From Bacilli bacterium (GTDB lineage: Bacteria; Bacillota; Bacilli; Tumebacillales; JAQBPP01): a stretch of 7,538 nucleotides of DNA. How positions within the stretch are numbered: position 1 is the first letter of the stretch; each line of letters begins with the position of its first letter. Location of the stretch: the NCBI GenBank assembly GCA_028287455.1, contig JAQBPP010000056.1:1-7538 (forward strand), given 5' to 3'. The notes beneath the pieces were generated by a model. It saw only the letters and a list, made by a program, of their open reading frames with translations. It ran no database searches and was not told the origin of the DNA. Shown one piece after another: positions 1 to 5,890 of the stretch. The position numbers were made by a program, and so were the translations under genes.

Positions 1-1074
1 CATAATGAGGCGGAAGTGATCGAGCCATTGCTGGAAAACTTGAAGTCGCTTGATTATCCACGTGAGTTGTTTGACGTCTTCGTGATTTGTGACAATTGTA
101 CCGATCGCACAGCTGACATCGTGCGATCGCATGGGCTGAACGCAATGGAGCGCTTTGACAAAGACAAGCGGGGCAAAGGGTTCGCAATTGAATGGATGCT
201 TGAACGGCTGTGGGAACTTCCACGCAGTTATGATGCAGTAGTGATGTTTGATGCTGATAATCTCGCCGGGCGTAATTTCCTGATCGAGATGAATGAGAAG
301 TTGATGCAGGGCGACCGCGTGATCCAGGCGTATTTGGACACGAAGAATCCATACGATTCGTGGGTTTGCGCATCGTACGCTGTTACTTATTGGTTTATGA
401 ACCGTATGTGGCAATTGGCCCGATACAATATGGGCATGGCCAATGCGCTGGGTGGAACCGGAATATGCATCGATACGCAGCTTCTAAAGGAAGTTGGGTG
501 GGGGGCTACTTCACTGACGGAAGACCTGGAGTACACGGTTCGCTGCGTCGAGCGCGGAATTTACCCGACCTGGGCGCATAACGCGGTAGTTTATGACGAG
601 AAGCCGCTGACTCTGGTGGCTTCTATGAGGCAACGACTGCGCTGGATGCAAGGCCACTTTGATTGCGCACAGCGTTTTTTCTGGCCGCTCCTGAAGAAGG
701 CGATTCGGACGCGGAATCTGTCTCAATTTGACGCTGCATTGTACCTGTTTCAGCCAGTGAGACTGCTCATGGTAGTAGCAACGTCGATTATGTTATATCT
801 GCAAATCGCAACACCCGTTTACAAGATGCTTGGCATTTCACAACTGCTGCCAACTTGGTTCTGGTGGGCGATCAATATCGTCTTGTTCTTGCAAACTCCA
901 CTTGCAATGCTGCTGGAGCGGAAGCCTTTAAAAGCTTACATTGGCTTAATTGTATATCCATTGTTCCTGTTGACTTGGATACCCATAACGATCGTGGCGT
1001 TCTTTACTCGTAACAACAAACAATGGAGTCATACCGTTCACACGCGTTCAATCCGTTTGGAAGAAGTCTCGTAG
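1..1074 (+). CDS. Family 2 glycosyltransferase, membrane-anchored (5' end cut by window)
   Basis: The frame is open from base 1 and begins with His-Asn-Glu-Ala-Glu, the usual first loop of GT2 enzymes (normally preceded by an Ala/Tyr-x-Asn-Glu beta strand). The true start therefore lies upstream, and the GTG at 16 is internal. Visible motifs, numbered from the first codon: CDNCTD at 30-35 (nucleotide-sugar pocket), the metal-binding FDAD at 83-86, TED at 173-175 (catalytic acid region) and QRLRW at 211-215 (the QxxRW signature of processive-type GT2 enzymes). Three hydrophobic segments follow near 253-275, 285-305 and 312-336, so the enzyme probably sits in the cytoplasmic membrane with its catalytic domain inside. 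Family knowledge (COG1215) suggests sugar transfer from a nucleotide sugar to a lipid or polysaccharide acceptor; donor and product cannot be read from the sequence. The stop is TAG, 42 bases before a terminator hairpin. The family call is firm; substrate is unknown. Confidence 0.93.
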   Translation, partial: HNEAEVIEPLLENLKSLDYPRELFDVFVICDNCTDRTADIVRSHGLNAMERFDKDKRGKGFAIEWMLERLWELPRSYDAVVMFDADNLAGRNFLIEMNEKLMQGDRVIQAYLDTKNPYDSWVCASYAVTYWFMNRMWQLARYNMGMANALGGTGICIDTQLLKEVGWGATSLTEDLEYTVRCVERGIYPTWAHNAVVYDEKPLTLVASMRQRLRWMQGHFDCAQRFFWPLLKKAIRTRNLSQFDAALYLFQPVRLLMVVATSIMLYLQIATPVYKMLGISQLLPTWFWWAINIVLFLQTPLAMLLERKPLKAYIGLIVYPLFLLTWIPITIVAFFTRNNKQWSHTVHTRSIRLEEVS

Positions 1075-1116
1075 GAAACGTATACTTGAAGATGCAAGCA
1101 TCAATTGGAACAAGAG

Positions 1117-1143
1117 AAGGATCATCGAGTGATGATCCTTTTT
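1117..1143 (+). terminator. Rho-independent terminator of the glycosyltransferase gene, probably shared with the convergent yunC-like gene
   Basis: A perfect 10-bp inverted repeat (AAGGATCATC / GATGATCCTT) encloses a GAGT tetraloop and runs directly into a TTTTT tract (1139-1143). It lies 42 bases after the glycosyltransferase stop and one base beyond the end of the opposing yunC-like gene. Read on the minus strand, the same stem is followed by TTCTCTTG, a poorer U-tract, so termination there is likely weaker. Confidence 0.85.
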
Positions 1144-1144
1144 G

Positions 1145-1465
1145 CTACACTTGAGACTGGGCGGACAGCATCAGGCGCAAGGCGTCGCGACCTGACACAC
1201 CTGGATGAATGCCGAGCTTCTCCGCACTCACTGTGGAAGATTCTATGGGCGCCTCCAGCAGTTCATCCAGCGTGCGAACACCAACAGCTCTTGCGGCGAC
1301 AATCTCCCTGCTGGCCAACTTCTCGTTCAAAAGCTGGATATCCAACGCGCCGCACATAATGTAGCCAATATCAGTTGAAAAAGCCAACAAATTGGTCTTT
1401 GGAAGAGTCACATGAATCCCGATCACCTTATGATTGTCAATTGTGTAAGGAATCATAGACATCAT
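1145..1465 (-). CDS. yunC: YunC-family protein (DUF1805)
   Basis: This 106-residue protein has the length and pattern of the DUF1805 family, whose reference is YunC of Bacillus subtilis. Landmarks are LPKTNLLAF at 21-29, GYIMCGALD at 34-42 (a conserved block with Cys38), LLNEKL at 45-50, ARAVGVRTLDELL at 58-70 and the SGRDAL turn at 91-96. It looks soluble, with no signal peptide or membrane segment. The family's biochemical role is not established, so none is assigned. The chosen ATG is the first of two adjacent Met codons (a third follows at residue 4); a good AAAGGAGG at 1476-1483 lies 10 bases upstream of it. The gene is divergent from the radical SAM gene and convergent with the glycosyltransferase, so it is probably monocistronic. 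Family identification rests on remembered similarity to YunC across nearly the whole length. Confidence 0.88.
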   Translation of the reverse strand: MMSMIPYTIDNHKVIGIHVTLPKTNLLAFSTDIGYIMCGALDIQLLNEKLASREIVAARAVGVRTLDELLEAPIESSTVSAEKLGIHPGVSGRDALRLMLSAQSQV

Positions 1466-1568
1466 TTGGTTTCCGCCTCCTTTCTACTAGGTAGCGTATG
1501 GGTGAATCCCACCGTTTGTGAGCGGTAAGTAGAAAATAGGCACGACTGAGAAGTGACAAAAGGGGGTC
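1466..1568. promoter_or_regulatory. Divergent promoter region between yunC-like and radical SAM genes
   Basis: This roughly 100-base gap must hold the start signals of both divergent genes. Only the two ribosome binding sites are clear (AAAGGAGG for the minus gene, AGGGGGT for the plus gene). For the minus gene, TTGTCA (reverse complement of 1553-1558) is five of six to a sigma-A -35 box, but the best -10 (TATTTT) is only 15 bases away, so it is not convincing. For the plus gene, TTGTGA near 1515 with TAGGCA downstream is weak. No operator or riboswitch fold was recognised. Confidence 0.35.
1561..1567 (+). promoter_or_regulatory. Ribosome binding site deciding the radical SAM start
   Basis: AGGGGGT lies seven bases before the ATG at 1575 but only one base before the in-frame GTG at 1569. 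The spacing favours ATG 1575 as the real start, which shortens the longest open frame by two codons. Confidence 0.65.
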
Positions 1569-1574
1569 GTGGTA

Positions 1575-3413
1575 ATGCGAGTTTGTTTAAGTACGTTAAA
1601 TGCGAAATACATTCATTCTTCTTTAGCGCTAAGATATCTGAAAGCCTTTAGTGAACAGGATTTTCCGGACATTTGCATGAAAGAGTTTACGATTAAAGAC
1701 GTTCCTATCTCCATCGCCACCTCCATCTATGCAGCAAAACCGGATGTGGTTGGTTTTTCCTGCTATATCTGGAACATTGAAGAGACAATCCCGGTGATTC
1801 GAATCTTACGTAAGATCCTGCCGGATGTGAAAATCGTTTTAGGGGGACCTGAAGTCTCTTATGATGTAAAGGAATGGATGGAACGAATCCCGGAAGTGGA
1901 TGTGATTGTCGTAGGTGAAGGCGAGCAAACGTTTCACCACTTGCTGAAGGAGTTTGCAGGCCGAGAGAGACTGCATTTAGTGCCGGGCATCGCGTTACGG
2001 GAAGGAGAGCGAGTCGTGATAAGCGGCCCGCGGGACAAAGTGAACCTCGGGGACATTCCAAGCCCTTACACGGATGCAGAAGACTTGCAGTCGCTCGTCC
2101 CTCGCGTGGTCTATTTCGAATGCTCGCGCGGCTGTCCGTTCAGCTGCAGCTATTGTTTGTCGTCGATCGAATCTGGCGTCCGCTATTTCCCAATTGAGCG
2201 AATCAAAGCTGACCTGCGCAGATTAATTGACGCTGGTGTAAAAACGATCAAATTTGTGGATCGCACGTTCAATATTAACAGGCAATATGCGCTCGATATC
2301 TTTGACTTTTTAATCCAAAACCACAAAGGAACCGTGTTTCAATTTGAAATCACAGCTGACATATTAAAACCGGAGATTGTCGACTATCTGTCTGAAAATG
2401 CACCACCTGGCTTATTTCGGTTTGAAATCGGCGTTCAGTCTACAAACGACATCACCAACTCTATTGTGAAGCGGCGACAAAATTTTGCCAAGCTCTCGGG
2501 TACCGTGTCAGGCATTGCAAGAAGCGGCAAAATTGCACAGCATCTGGACCTGATTGCAGGGCTGCCTGAAGAAGATTACGCTTCTTTTCGCAATACATTC
2601 AATGATGTGTTTGCGTTGCGTCCGGAGGAATTACAGCTGGGATTCCTCAAAATGCTGCGCGGCACAGGCGTTCGATTTGAAGCGGACAAATATGGCTATG
2701 TCTACATGGATCAAGCACCCTACGAAATTTTATCGAATCAGGTACTCAGCTTCGATGATGTCATCCGAATCAAACGGGTCGAAGATGTGCTTGAGAAATA
2801 CTGGAACGCGCACCGGACGGATCATGCGATCCTGCATTTAATTGCATCCGAGTTCGACACCGCGTTTGATTTTTTTCAGGAGTTCGGAGATTTTTGGGAG
2901 ACAAACGGCTGGAGCCGGATTGGGCATCAATTGGAAGACTTGTATATCCGTTTATACCGTTTTCTCTGTAAGAGATCTGTCAGGCAGCTGCAACTAGCCA
3001 AGGACTTGTTGAAACTCGATTATTTGAGTCAGTATTCCTATAAACCTCGTGCGTTGTGGTGGGAAGAGCGGCTGGACAAACAAGAGGTGGCTGCGCTGTT
3101 CAAACAAGTGATTAGCGATCCGGAGGCATTCTTCGGAACGAATCCCCCGGTTAAAACGTTCTCTGAGGCGGAATTGCACAAGCACTGCATGGTTGAGCAG
3201 TTATCTTTTGATGTATACCGTTATTTAACCAACGGAAGTCTAATCCCTTTAACTGATCAGAATAAAGAGCTTGGTCAATTAGTGGCGTATTTTCCAGCAC
3301 AAGGTGAACACAGCAAGGCAAGTTTATTTGGCTATCATCCACCCAAGATGGAACATATTTCCAGACAGCGTTATGAGGTGTTTCCTGTCGGAAAAGTGGA
3401 ATACTTGTCTTAG
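1575..3413 (+). CDS. B12-binding-domain radical SAM protein with DUF4080 C-terminal region
   Basis: A protein of 612 residues counted from ATG 1575 (a GTG two codons earlier is possible). Residues about 1-140 form a cobalamin-binding-type Rossmann domain: the STLNAKYIHSSLALRYL opening, GFSCYIWN near 60-67, VLGGPEVS near 88-95 and VVGEGEQTF at 112-120. It lacks the DxHxxG histidine motif, as is common in this radical SAM class. The core follows, with the cluster motif CxxxCxxC at C187, C191 and C194 (an extra C183 precedes it), FVDRTFN near 227-233, FEIGVQST at 283-290 and DLIAGLPEED near 325-334. The remaining part, from about 375, fits DUF4080. By family knowledge it should carry a [4Fe-4S] cluster and cleave S-adenosylmethionine, possibly with cobalamin as methyl carrier; no substrate is known for this subgroup. 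It is cytoplasmic, with no membrane segment. The small gene 25 bases downstream is probably on the same transcript. Family call firm, reaction unknown. Confidence 0.92.
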   Translation: MRVCLSTLNAKYIHSSLALRYLKAFSEQDFPDICMKEFTIKDVPISIATSIYAAKPDVVGFSCYIWNIEETIPVIRILRKILPDVKIVLGGPEVSYDVKEWMERIPEVDVIVVGEGEQTFHHLLKEFAGRERLHLVPGIALREGERVVISGPRDKVNLGDIPSPYTDAEDLQSLVPRVVYFECSRGCPFSCSYCLSSIESGVRYFPIERIKADLRRLIDAGVKTIKFVDRTFNINRQYALDIFDFLIQNHKGTVFQFEITADILKPEIVDYLSENAPPGLFRFEIGVQSTNDITNSIVKRRQNFAKLSGTVSGIARSGKIAQHLDLIAGLPEEDYASFRNTFNDVFALRPEELQLGFLKMLRGTGVRFEADKYGYVYMDQAPYEILSNQVLSFDDVIRIKRVEDVLEKYWNAHRTDHAILHLIASEFDTAFDFFQEFGDFWETNGWSRIGHQLEDLYIRLYRFLCKRSVRQLQLAKDLLKLDYLSQYSYKPRALWWEERLDKQEVAALFKQVISDPEAFFGTNPPVKTFSEAELHKHCMVEQLSFDVYRYLTNGSLIPLTDQNKELGQLVAYFPAQGEHSKASLFGYHPPKMEHISRQRYEVFPVGKVEYLS

Positions 3414-3422
3414 GTTCACGAG

Positions 3423-3432
3423 AAGGAGGTGA
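3423..3432 (+). promoter_or_regulatory. Near-perfect Shine-Dalgarno of the small acidic gene
   Basis: AAGGAGGTGA matches ten consecutive bases of the anti-Shine-Dalgarno complement and lies six bases before GTG 3439. It is the strongest ribosome binding site in the window and the main reason to accept the short frame after it as a translated gene. Confidence 0.8.
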
Positions 3433-3438
3433 GGAACT

Positions 3439-3639
3439 GTGCCAGCACAAAATTCTAACGAATCGATCGAGCACGGGATTAACGCAGCAAAATCACATGC
3501 AGCTAGTGAAGAAGAACAACAAAAGGCTGAAGAACTTGCCAATCAGTTAGGAAATGCTACACAATCCGGCACTTCCACTACATCTGCGAACTTGGCAGAC
3601 GGCGTTCGTTTTGATTACGATGATAATGCAAACGTGTAA
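3439..3639 (+). CDS. Small acidic low-complexity protein, function unknown
   Basis: A 66-residue product starting at GTG, six bases after a near-ideal Shine-Dalgarno and 25 bases after the radical SAM stop. I do not recognise the family. It is rich in Ala, Asn, Gln, Ser, Thr and Glu, with 11 acidic against 3 Lys/Arg residues, no Cys or Trp, one Phe and one Tyr. Residues about 18-37 (KSHAASEEEQQKAEELANQL) look helical; a Ser/Thr/Gly stretch at 42-49 and a DGVRFDYDDN tail follow. It is too short of hydrophobic residues for a globular core, and there is no signal peptide or membrane segment. The composition resembles small acid-soluble or other spore-associated small proteins of Bacillales, but I see no diagnostic motif. 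A peptide substrate of the neighbouring radical SAM enzyme is a second, weaker possibility. Existence as a gene is likely; role is open. Confidence 0.72.
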   Translation: MPAQNSNESIEHGINAAKSHAASEEEQQKAEELANQLGNATQSGTSTTSANLADGVRFDYDDNANV

Positions 3640-3650
3640 CTAGGTGTTCT

Positions 3651-3695
3651 AAAAAAACAATAACTGCAGCAACTCGGAGAGGAGTTCCTGCAGTT
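3651..3695 (-). terminator. Terminator of the minus-strand acidic-tailed gene, in a convergent junction
   Basis: The arms 3662-3675 and 3682-3695 pair as AACTGCAG/CTGCAGTT (8 bp), one C-C mismatch and AACTC/GAGTT (5 bp), with loop GGAGAG. Read on the minus strand, the hairpin is followed by ATTG and then seven T (complement of 3651-3657), so it can end the gene at 3742-4074. On the plus strand the stem is followed by GTCCTGCCC, with no U-tract. How the small acidic gene's transcript ends is therefore less clear. A further short inverted repeat, AACTG/CAGTT (3726-3730 and 3738-3742), is too small to interpret. Confidence 0.6.
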
Positions 3696-3741
3696 GTCCT
3701 GCCCTAACCCCGGTATTATCACTTTAACTGGAAAAGGCAGT

Positions 3742-4074
3742 TTAGGGTTCGTCGACAATATGCTCGAGTTCGTCCGGATCATCTCCGGAATCTTCTTCAG
3801 CCTCGTCAAATCCACATGAGTCCCCAGTAGTTTCCCGCGAAATTTTATCAATTACAATTTCCAGTGCTTGCTTGGTATTCCCTACGATCGGTGAACCGTA
3901 CACAATAAACTTGGCGTCGTTTTTTGGAACTCCAATCGCCCAGCATTCCCCGTTGTGTGATGTAAACAATTCAATTTCGTAAGTACCCGACGGATGGGAG
4001 AGTTCAAATACCTCTTTTTTGGTTAAGCTTATGTCTGCAGGCAGTTTCACTTCGAGCCAATTTGAGTTGTTCAT
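3742..4074 (-). CDS. Hypothetical protein with acidic C-terminal tail
   Basis: A 110-residue protein that I do not recognise. Its start is well supported: ATG follows AGGAGGTGT (4080-4088 on the plus strand) by five bases. Residues 1-80 look like a small alpha/beta domain, with several predicted strands (WLEVKLPAD at 6-14, TYEIELFTS at 31-39, CWAIGVP at 44-50, KFIVYGSPI at 55-63) and a helix at about 67-80. Residues 81-110 are almost certainly disordered and very acidic, with 14 Asp/Glu in 30 residues. There are two Cys residues (44 and 87), no signal peptide and no membrane helix. It is divergent from the methyltransferase gene and has its own terminator, so it is probably a single-gene unit. 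The combination of a good start, intact frame and terminator makes it a real gene; no function is assigned. Confidence 0.78.
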   Translation of the reverse strand: MNNSNWLEVKLPADISLTKKEVFELSHPSGTYEIELFTSHNGECWAIGVPKNDAKFIVYGSPIVGNTKQALEIVIDKISRETTGDSCGFDEAEEDSGDDPDELEHIVDEP

Positions 4075-4156
4075 CTGCTACACCTCCTATTCTATGATAC
4101 ACTTTTATTAAGCAATCTTCAGCAAGCAGTGTGAGAAATAGGGGAAGAAAGAGGTC
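4075..4156. promoter_or_regulatory. Divergent promoter region between acidic-tailed gene and methyltransferase gene
   Basis: An 82-base gap between two divergent starts. A TATGAT (4093-4098, plus strand) resembles a -10 box for the methyltransferase, but no good -35 lies 16-18 bases upstream; TTCATC at 4070-4075 matches only three of six. On the minus strand TATCAT occupies nearly the same place, again without a good -35 box. No operator is evident. Confidence 0.3.
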
Positions 4157-5341
4157 GTGCTGGTGACGCTTGTAGATCACATTCGACAGGTAATCGATCA
4201 AAGCGGCGGATCCATCCCGTTTGATCACTTCATGGAGCTCGCCCTTTATCATCCTGGAGTCGGCTACTATATGAACGATACCATCAAGTTTGCAGACAAA
4301 GGCGACTTCTATACAGCGCCAACGCTGCATCCCATCTTCGCCAAGTTGGTCAGCAGGCAGCTCGTGGAGTGTTGGCACAACATGGGTGCGCCCACCCCTT
4401 TCGCCATTGAAGAATGGGGAGCGGGCAATGCTGCCCTGTCGATCGGCCTTTTGCAGGGGCTATTAAACGATACAGATGCTGTCATCCACTATACCATTAT
4501 TGAGCGGAGTCCGCAGATGCAATCGCTGCAGCAGGCTGAGATCCAGCAGTCGCTATCGGTAGAACTGTCTCTAGGCAGGCTTGCTGTGAATTGGGTGAAT
4601 CAGCATGAGCGGCAGATGGACTCCTTTACAGGTGTAATCGTTAGCAATGAACTGTTCGATGCGCTCCCGGCGAAACGGTATCAGGTACACTCAGGGCGTT
4701 GGCAGGAGTTAGGCGTGACGTATCGGCAGACGAGTGATCAAGGCAGGCTGCAGTGGCTGGAAGTACCGCTGGAACGCACGACAAGCGCGGTCAGCTGGCT
4801 GAATCCCTACCTGCCTGTGCTGGACGACGGCGATCGCGTTGACGTGGCTGTGTCAGTACAAGAACTGATGCAGCAAATGGCTTCCTCATTGCACGAAGGT
4901 TATATTTTGACGTTTGATTACGGAGATACCGCACCAGAAGTATACGAAAACAGACAATTTGCCGGCAATATTCGTACGTATTATCGGCAGATTTTGTCGT
5001 ACAACCCTTATGAACGAGTTGGTGAGCAGGATCTGACTACAGATGTGAACTTTTCCTTGTTGCTCGCTGGGGGAGCGGCAGCAGGTGCACGCAACGTCGG
5101 ATTTAGCACGCAGGCGATGTTTCTGGAAAAGTTGGGCTTCCTGGATGAGGTGCGCCGGTTGCAGCAGCTGTCCTTTCAGGATTTGCGCTATGACCAGGAA
5201 CTGCAAACGATGCTTCAACTGTATGTCTCGACCGGTTTGGGAACTGAAGTGAAGGTGTTGGCCCTTGCCAAAGGGGATGTGCCGGATCGGTTGTCAGCAT
5301 TTGGCCACCAGACAGGCGCACGCGAGCGGAAGGGGGGTTGA
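4157..5341 (+). CDS. SAM-dependent methyltransferase, MidA/NDUFAF7 family (COG1565)
   Basis: A 394-residue cytoplasmic protein, close to the usual family length. Motifs in order: FMELALYHPGVGYY at 25-38 (the family's N-terminal signature), GDFYTAP at 49-55, the SAM-binding glycine loop EEWGAGNAALS at 85-95, the acidic residue after strand 2 in IIERSPQM (E116), NELFDALP at 164-171, FDYG at 253-256, and the GNIRTYYR...GEQDLTTDVNF block at about 270-299. The mitochondrial member NDUFAF7 methylates an arginine of a complex I subunit; the bacterial target is not established and I assign none. Two in-frame GTG codons compete as start: 4157, with GGGGAAG nine bases upstream, and 4163, with GAGGT seven bases upstream; either changes the protein by only two residues. 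The NUDIX gene starts two bases after the stop, so the two are almost certainly co-transcribed and translationally coupled. Confidence 0.9.
   Translation: MLVTLVDHIRQVIDQSGGSIPFDHFMELALYHPGVGYYMNDTIKFADKGDFYTAPTLHPIFAKLVSRQLVECWHNMGAPTPFAIEEWGAGNAALSIGLLQGLLNDTDAVIHYTIIERSPQMQSLQQAEIQQSLSVELSLGRLAVNWVNQHERQMDSFTGVIVSNELFDALPAKRYQVHSGRWQELGVTYRQTSDQGRLQWLEVPLERTTSAVSWLNPYLPVLDDGDRVDVAVSVQELMQQMASSLHEGYILTFDYGDTAPEVYENRQFAGNIRTYYRQILSYNPYERVGEQDLTTDVNFSLLLAGGAAAGARNVGFSTQAMFLEKLGFLDEVRRLQQLSFQDLRYDQELQTMLQLYVSTGLGTEVKVLALAKGDVPDRLSAFGHQTGARERKGG
5331..5337 (+). promoter_or_regulatory. Ribosome binding site of the NUDIX gene inside the methyltransferase 3' end
   Basis: AGGGGGG lies six bases before ATG 5344 and directly abuts the in-frame TTG at 5338. 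The spacing selects ATG 5344. The site lies within the last codons of the methyltransferase gene, so ribosomes finishing that gene can reinitiate on the next one. Confidence 0.65.
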
Positions 5342-5343
5342 CG

Positions 5344-5835
5344 ATGATCGAGTTTCCAGGTGCATTCGGGGGCACTGTGATGATGACTTTTGATGAAGCG
5401 GACCAGAAAACGCCTGATTCCGTAATGATCTTTGCCACACTCGAACAAGGCCTCCTGATGACGTTCAACCCTGCACGTGGTTGGGAACTGCCAGGGGGGA
5501 AAATTGAAGCCGGTGAGACGCCGCTGCGAGCTGTGATCCGCGAGACATTTGAAGAAACAGGTGCTGTTTTGCAGGACATCATGTGGATCGCGCAATATGA
5601 AGTTGTCGGCGGCAAACCTGATTACCTATGCAAATGGGTGTTTTACGCAAGTGTCAAACACCTTGGCCCCCGGCCAGCCGGATTTGAAACCACCGATTGT
5701 AAATTGATTTCCCCTTGGCCGAAACCTGAACAGATTGAGGAAGACCTCAGTTTTTCCCCGCTGGTTCGCGATCAAGTGTATGCCCTAATTTTAAACCGAA
5801 TCGCGTCCAACACAAAAACGCGCTCCTCCTGCTGA
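5344..5835 (+). CDS. NUDIX hydrolase, YtkD-like
   Basis: A 163-residue protein with a complete Nudix box: G52, five residues, E58, seven residues, R66-E67-T-F-E70-E71-T-G73-A. It conforms to GX5EX7REUXEEXGU except for Thr at the first hydrophobic position. E67, E70 and E71 are the expected metal ligands. The N-terminal part (FGGTVMMTFDEAD at 8-20) and the tail (FETTDCKLI at 114-122, then LSFSPLVRDQVYALIL at 135-150) resemble YtkD of Bacillus subtilis, reported to hydrolyse oxidised purine nucleoside triphosphates such as 8-oxo-dGTP. This is an impression from memory, so substrate is inferred only. YtkD-type proteins could protect nucleotide pools under oxidative stress or in spores. The gene starts two bases after the methyltransferase stop. 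Oddly, its own TGA falls in the loop of a terminator hairpin. The last nine codons or so (NTKTRSSC) are shaped by that hairpin and probably carry no function. Confidence 0.88.
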   Translation: MIEFPGAFGGTVMMTFDEADQKTPDSVMIFATLEQGLLMTFNPARGWELPGGKIEAGETPLRAVIRETFEETGAVLQDIMWIAQYEVVGGKPDYLCKWVFYASVKHLGPRPAGFETTDCKLISPWPKPEQIEEDLSFSPLVRDQVYALILNRIASNTKTRSSC

Positions 5836-5849
5836 AGGAAGAGCGCGTT
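5812..5849 (-). terminator. Terminator of the korAB transcript, overlapping the NUDIX 3' end
   Basis: The stem is AACGCGCTC/GAGCGCGTT (5817-5825 with 5841-5849, 9 bp), then a C-A mismatch, then TCCT/AGGA (4 bp), with a five-base loop GCTGA. On the minus strand it is followed by TTTTTGTG if the two A-T pairs at the stem base are counted in the tract, a canonical intrinsic terminator about 35 bases past the korB stop. On the plus strand it is followed by AACTTCTAC, a weak tract, so it may also end the methyltransferase-NUDIX transcript less efficiently. Confidence 0.75.
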
Positions 5850-5859
5850 AACTTCTACT

Positions 5860-5890
5860 AAAAATGATGCTTAAAGTGATTTACTTAAGC
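5860..5890 (-). terminator. Possible additional weak hairpin at the korB stop
   Basis: GCTTAA-(A)-GT at 5869-5877 pairs with AC-TTAAGC at 5883-5890 around a short loop, with one bulged base. It includes the korB stop codon. Read on the minus strand it is followed by ATCATTTTT (complement of 5860-5868). The stem is AT-rich and imperfect, so it may be a minor terminator or 3'-end stabiliser ahead of the stronger one at 5817-5849, or chance. Confidence 0.3.

Noticed and set aside
16..18. GTG as the start of the glycosyltransferase
   Set aside because: The five codons before it encode the conserved His/Arg-Asn-Glu loop of GT2 enzymes, so the gene continues upstream of the window.
1105..1359. Plus-strand open frame of 84 codons
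   Set aside because: It starts before the terminator hairpin, is antisense to the well-supported YunC-like gene, has no ribosome binding site and shows a composition typical of antisense translation (many Arg, Pro, Ser).
1497..1514. Small inverted repeat around GGGTGAATCCCACC as an operator
   Set aside because: Only about four pairs can form; this is expected by chance and has no second copy nearby.
1705..2061. Minus-strand open frame of 118 codons inside the radical SAM gene
   Set aside because: It is antisense to the conserved B12-binding domain; no ribosome binding site and no sensible protein pattern.
4004..4378. Minus-strand open frame of 124 codons overlapping the methyltransferase start
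   Set aside because: It is antisense to the conserved N-terminal signature of the methyltransferase and overlaps the better-supported minus gene at 3742-4074, which has its own ribosome binding site.
5103..5615. Minus-strand open frame of 170 codons across the methyltransferase-NUDIX junction
   Set aside because: It lies antisense to two genes with clear family motifs, including the Nudix box, and its product is Pro/Ser/Arg-rich without any recognisable motif or good start site.
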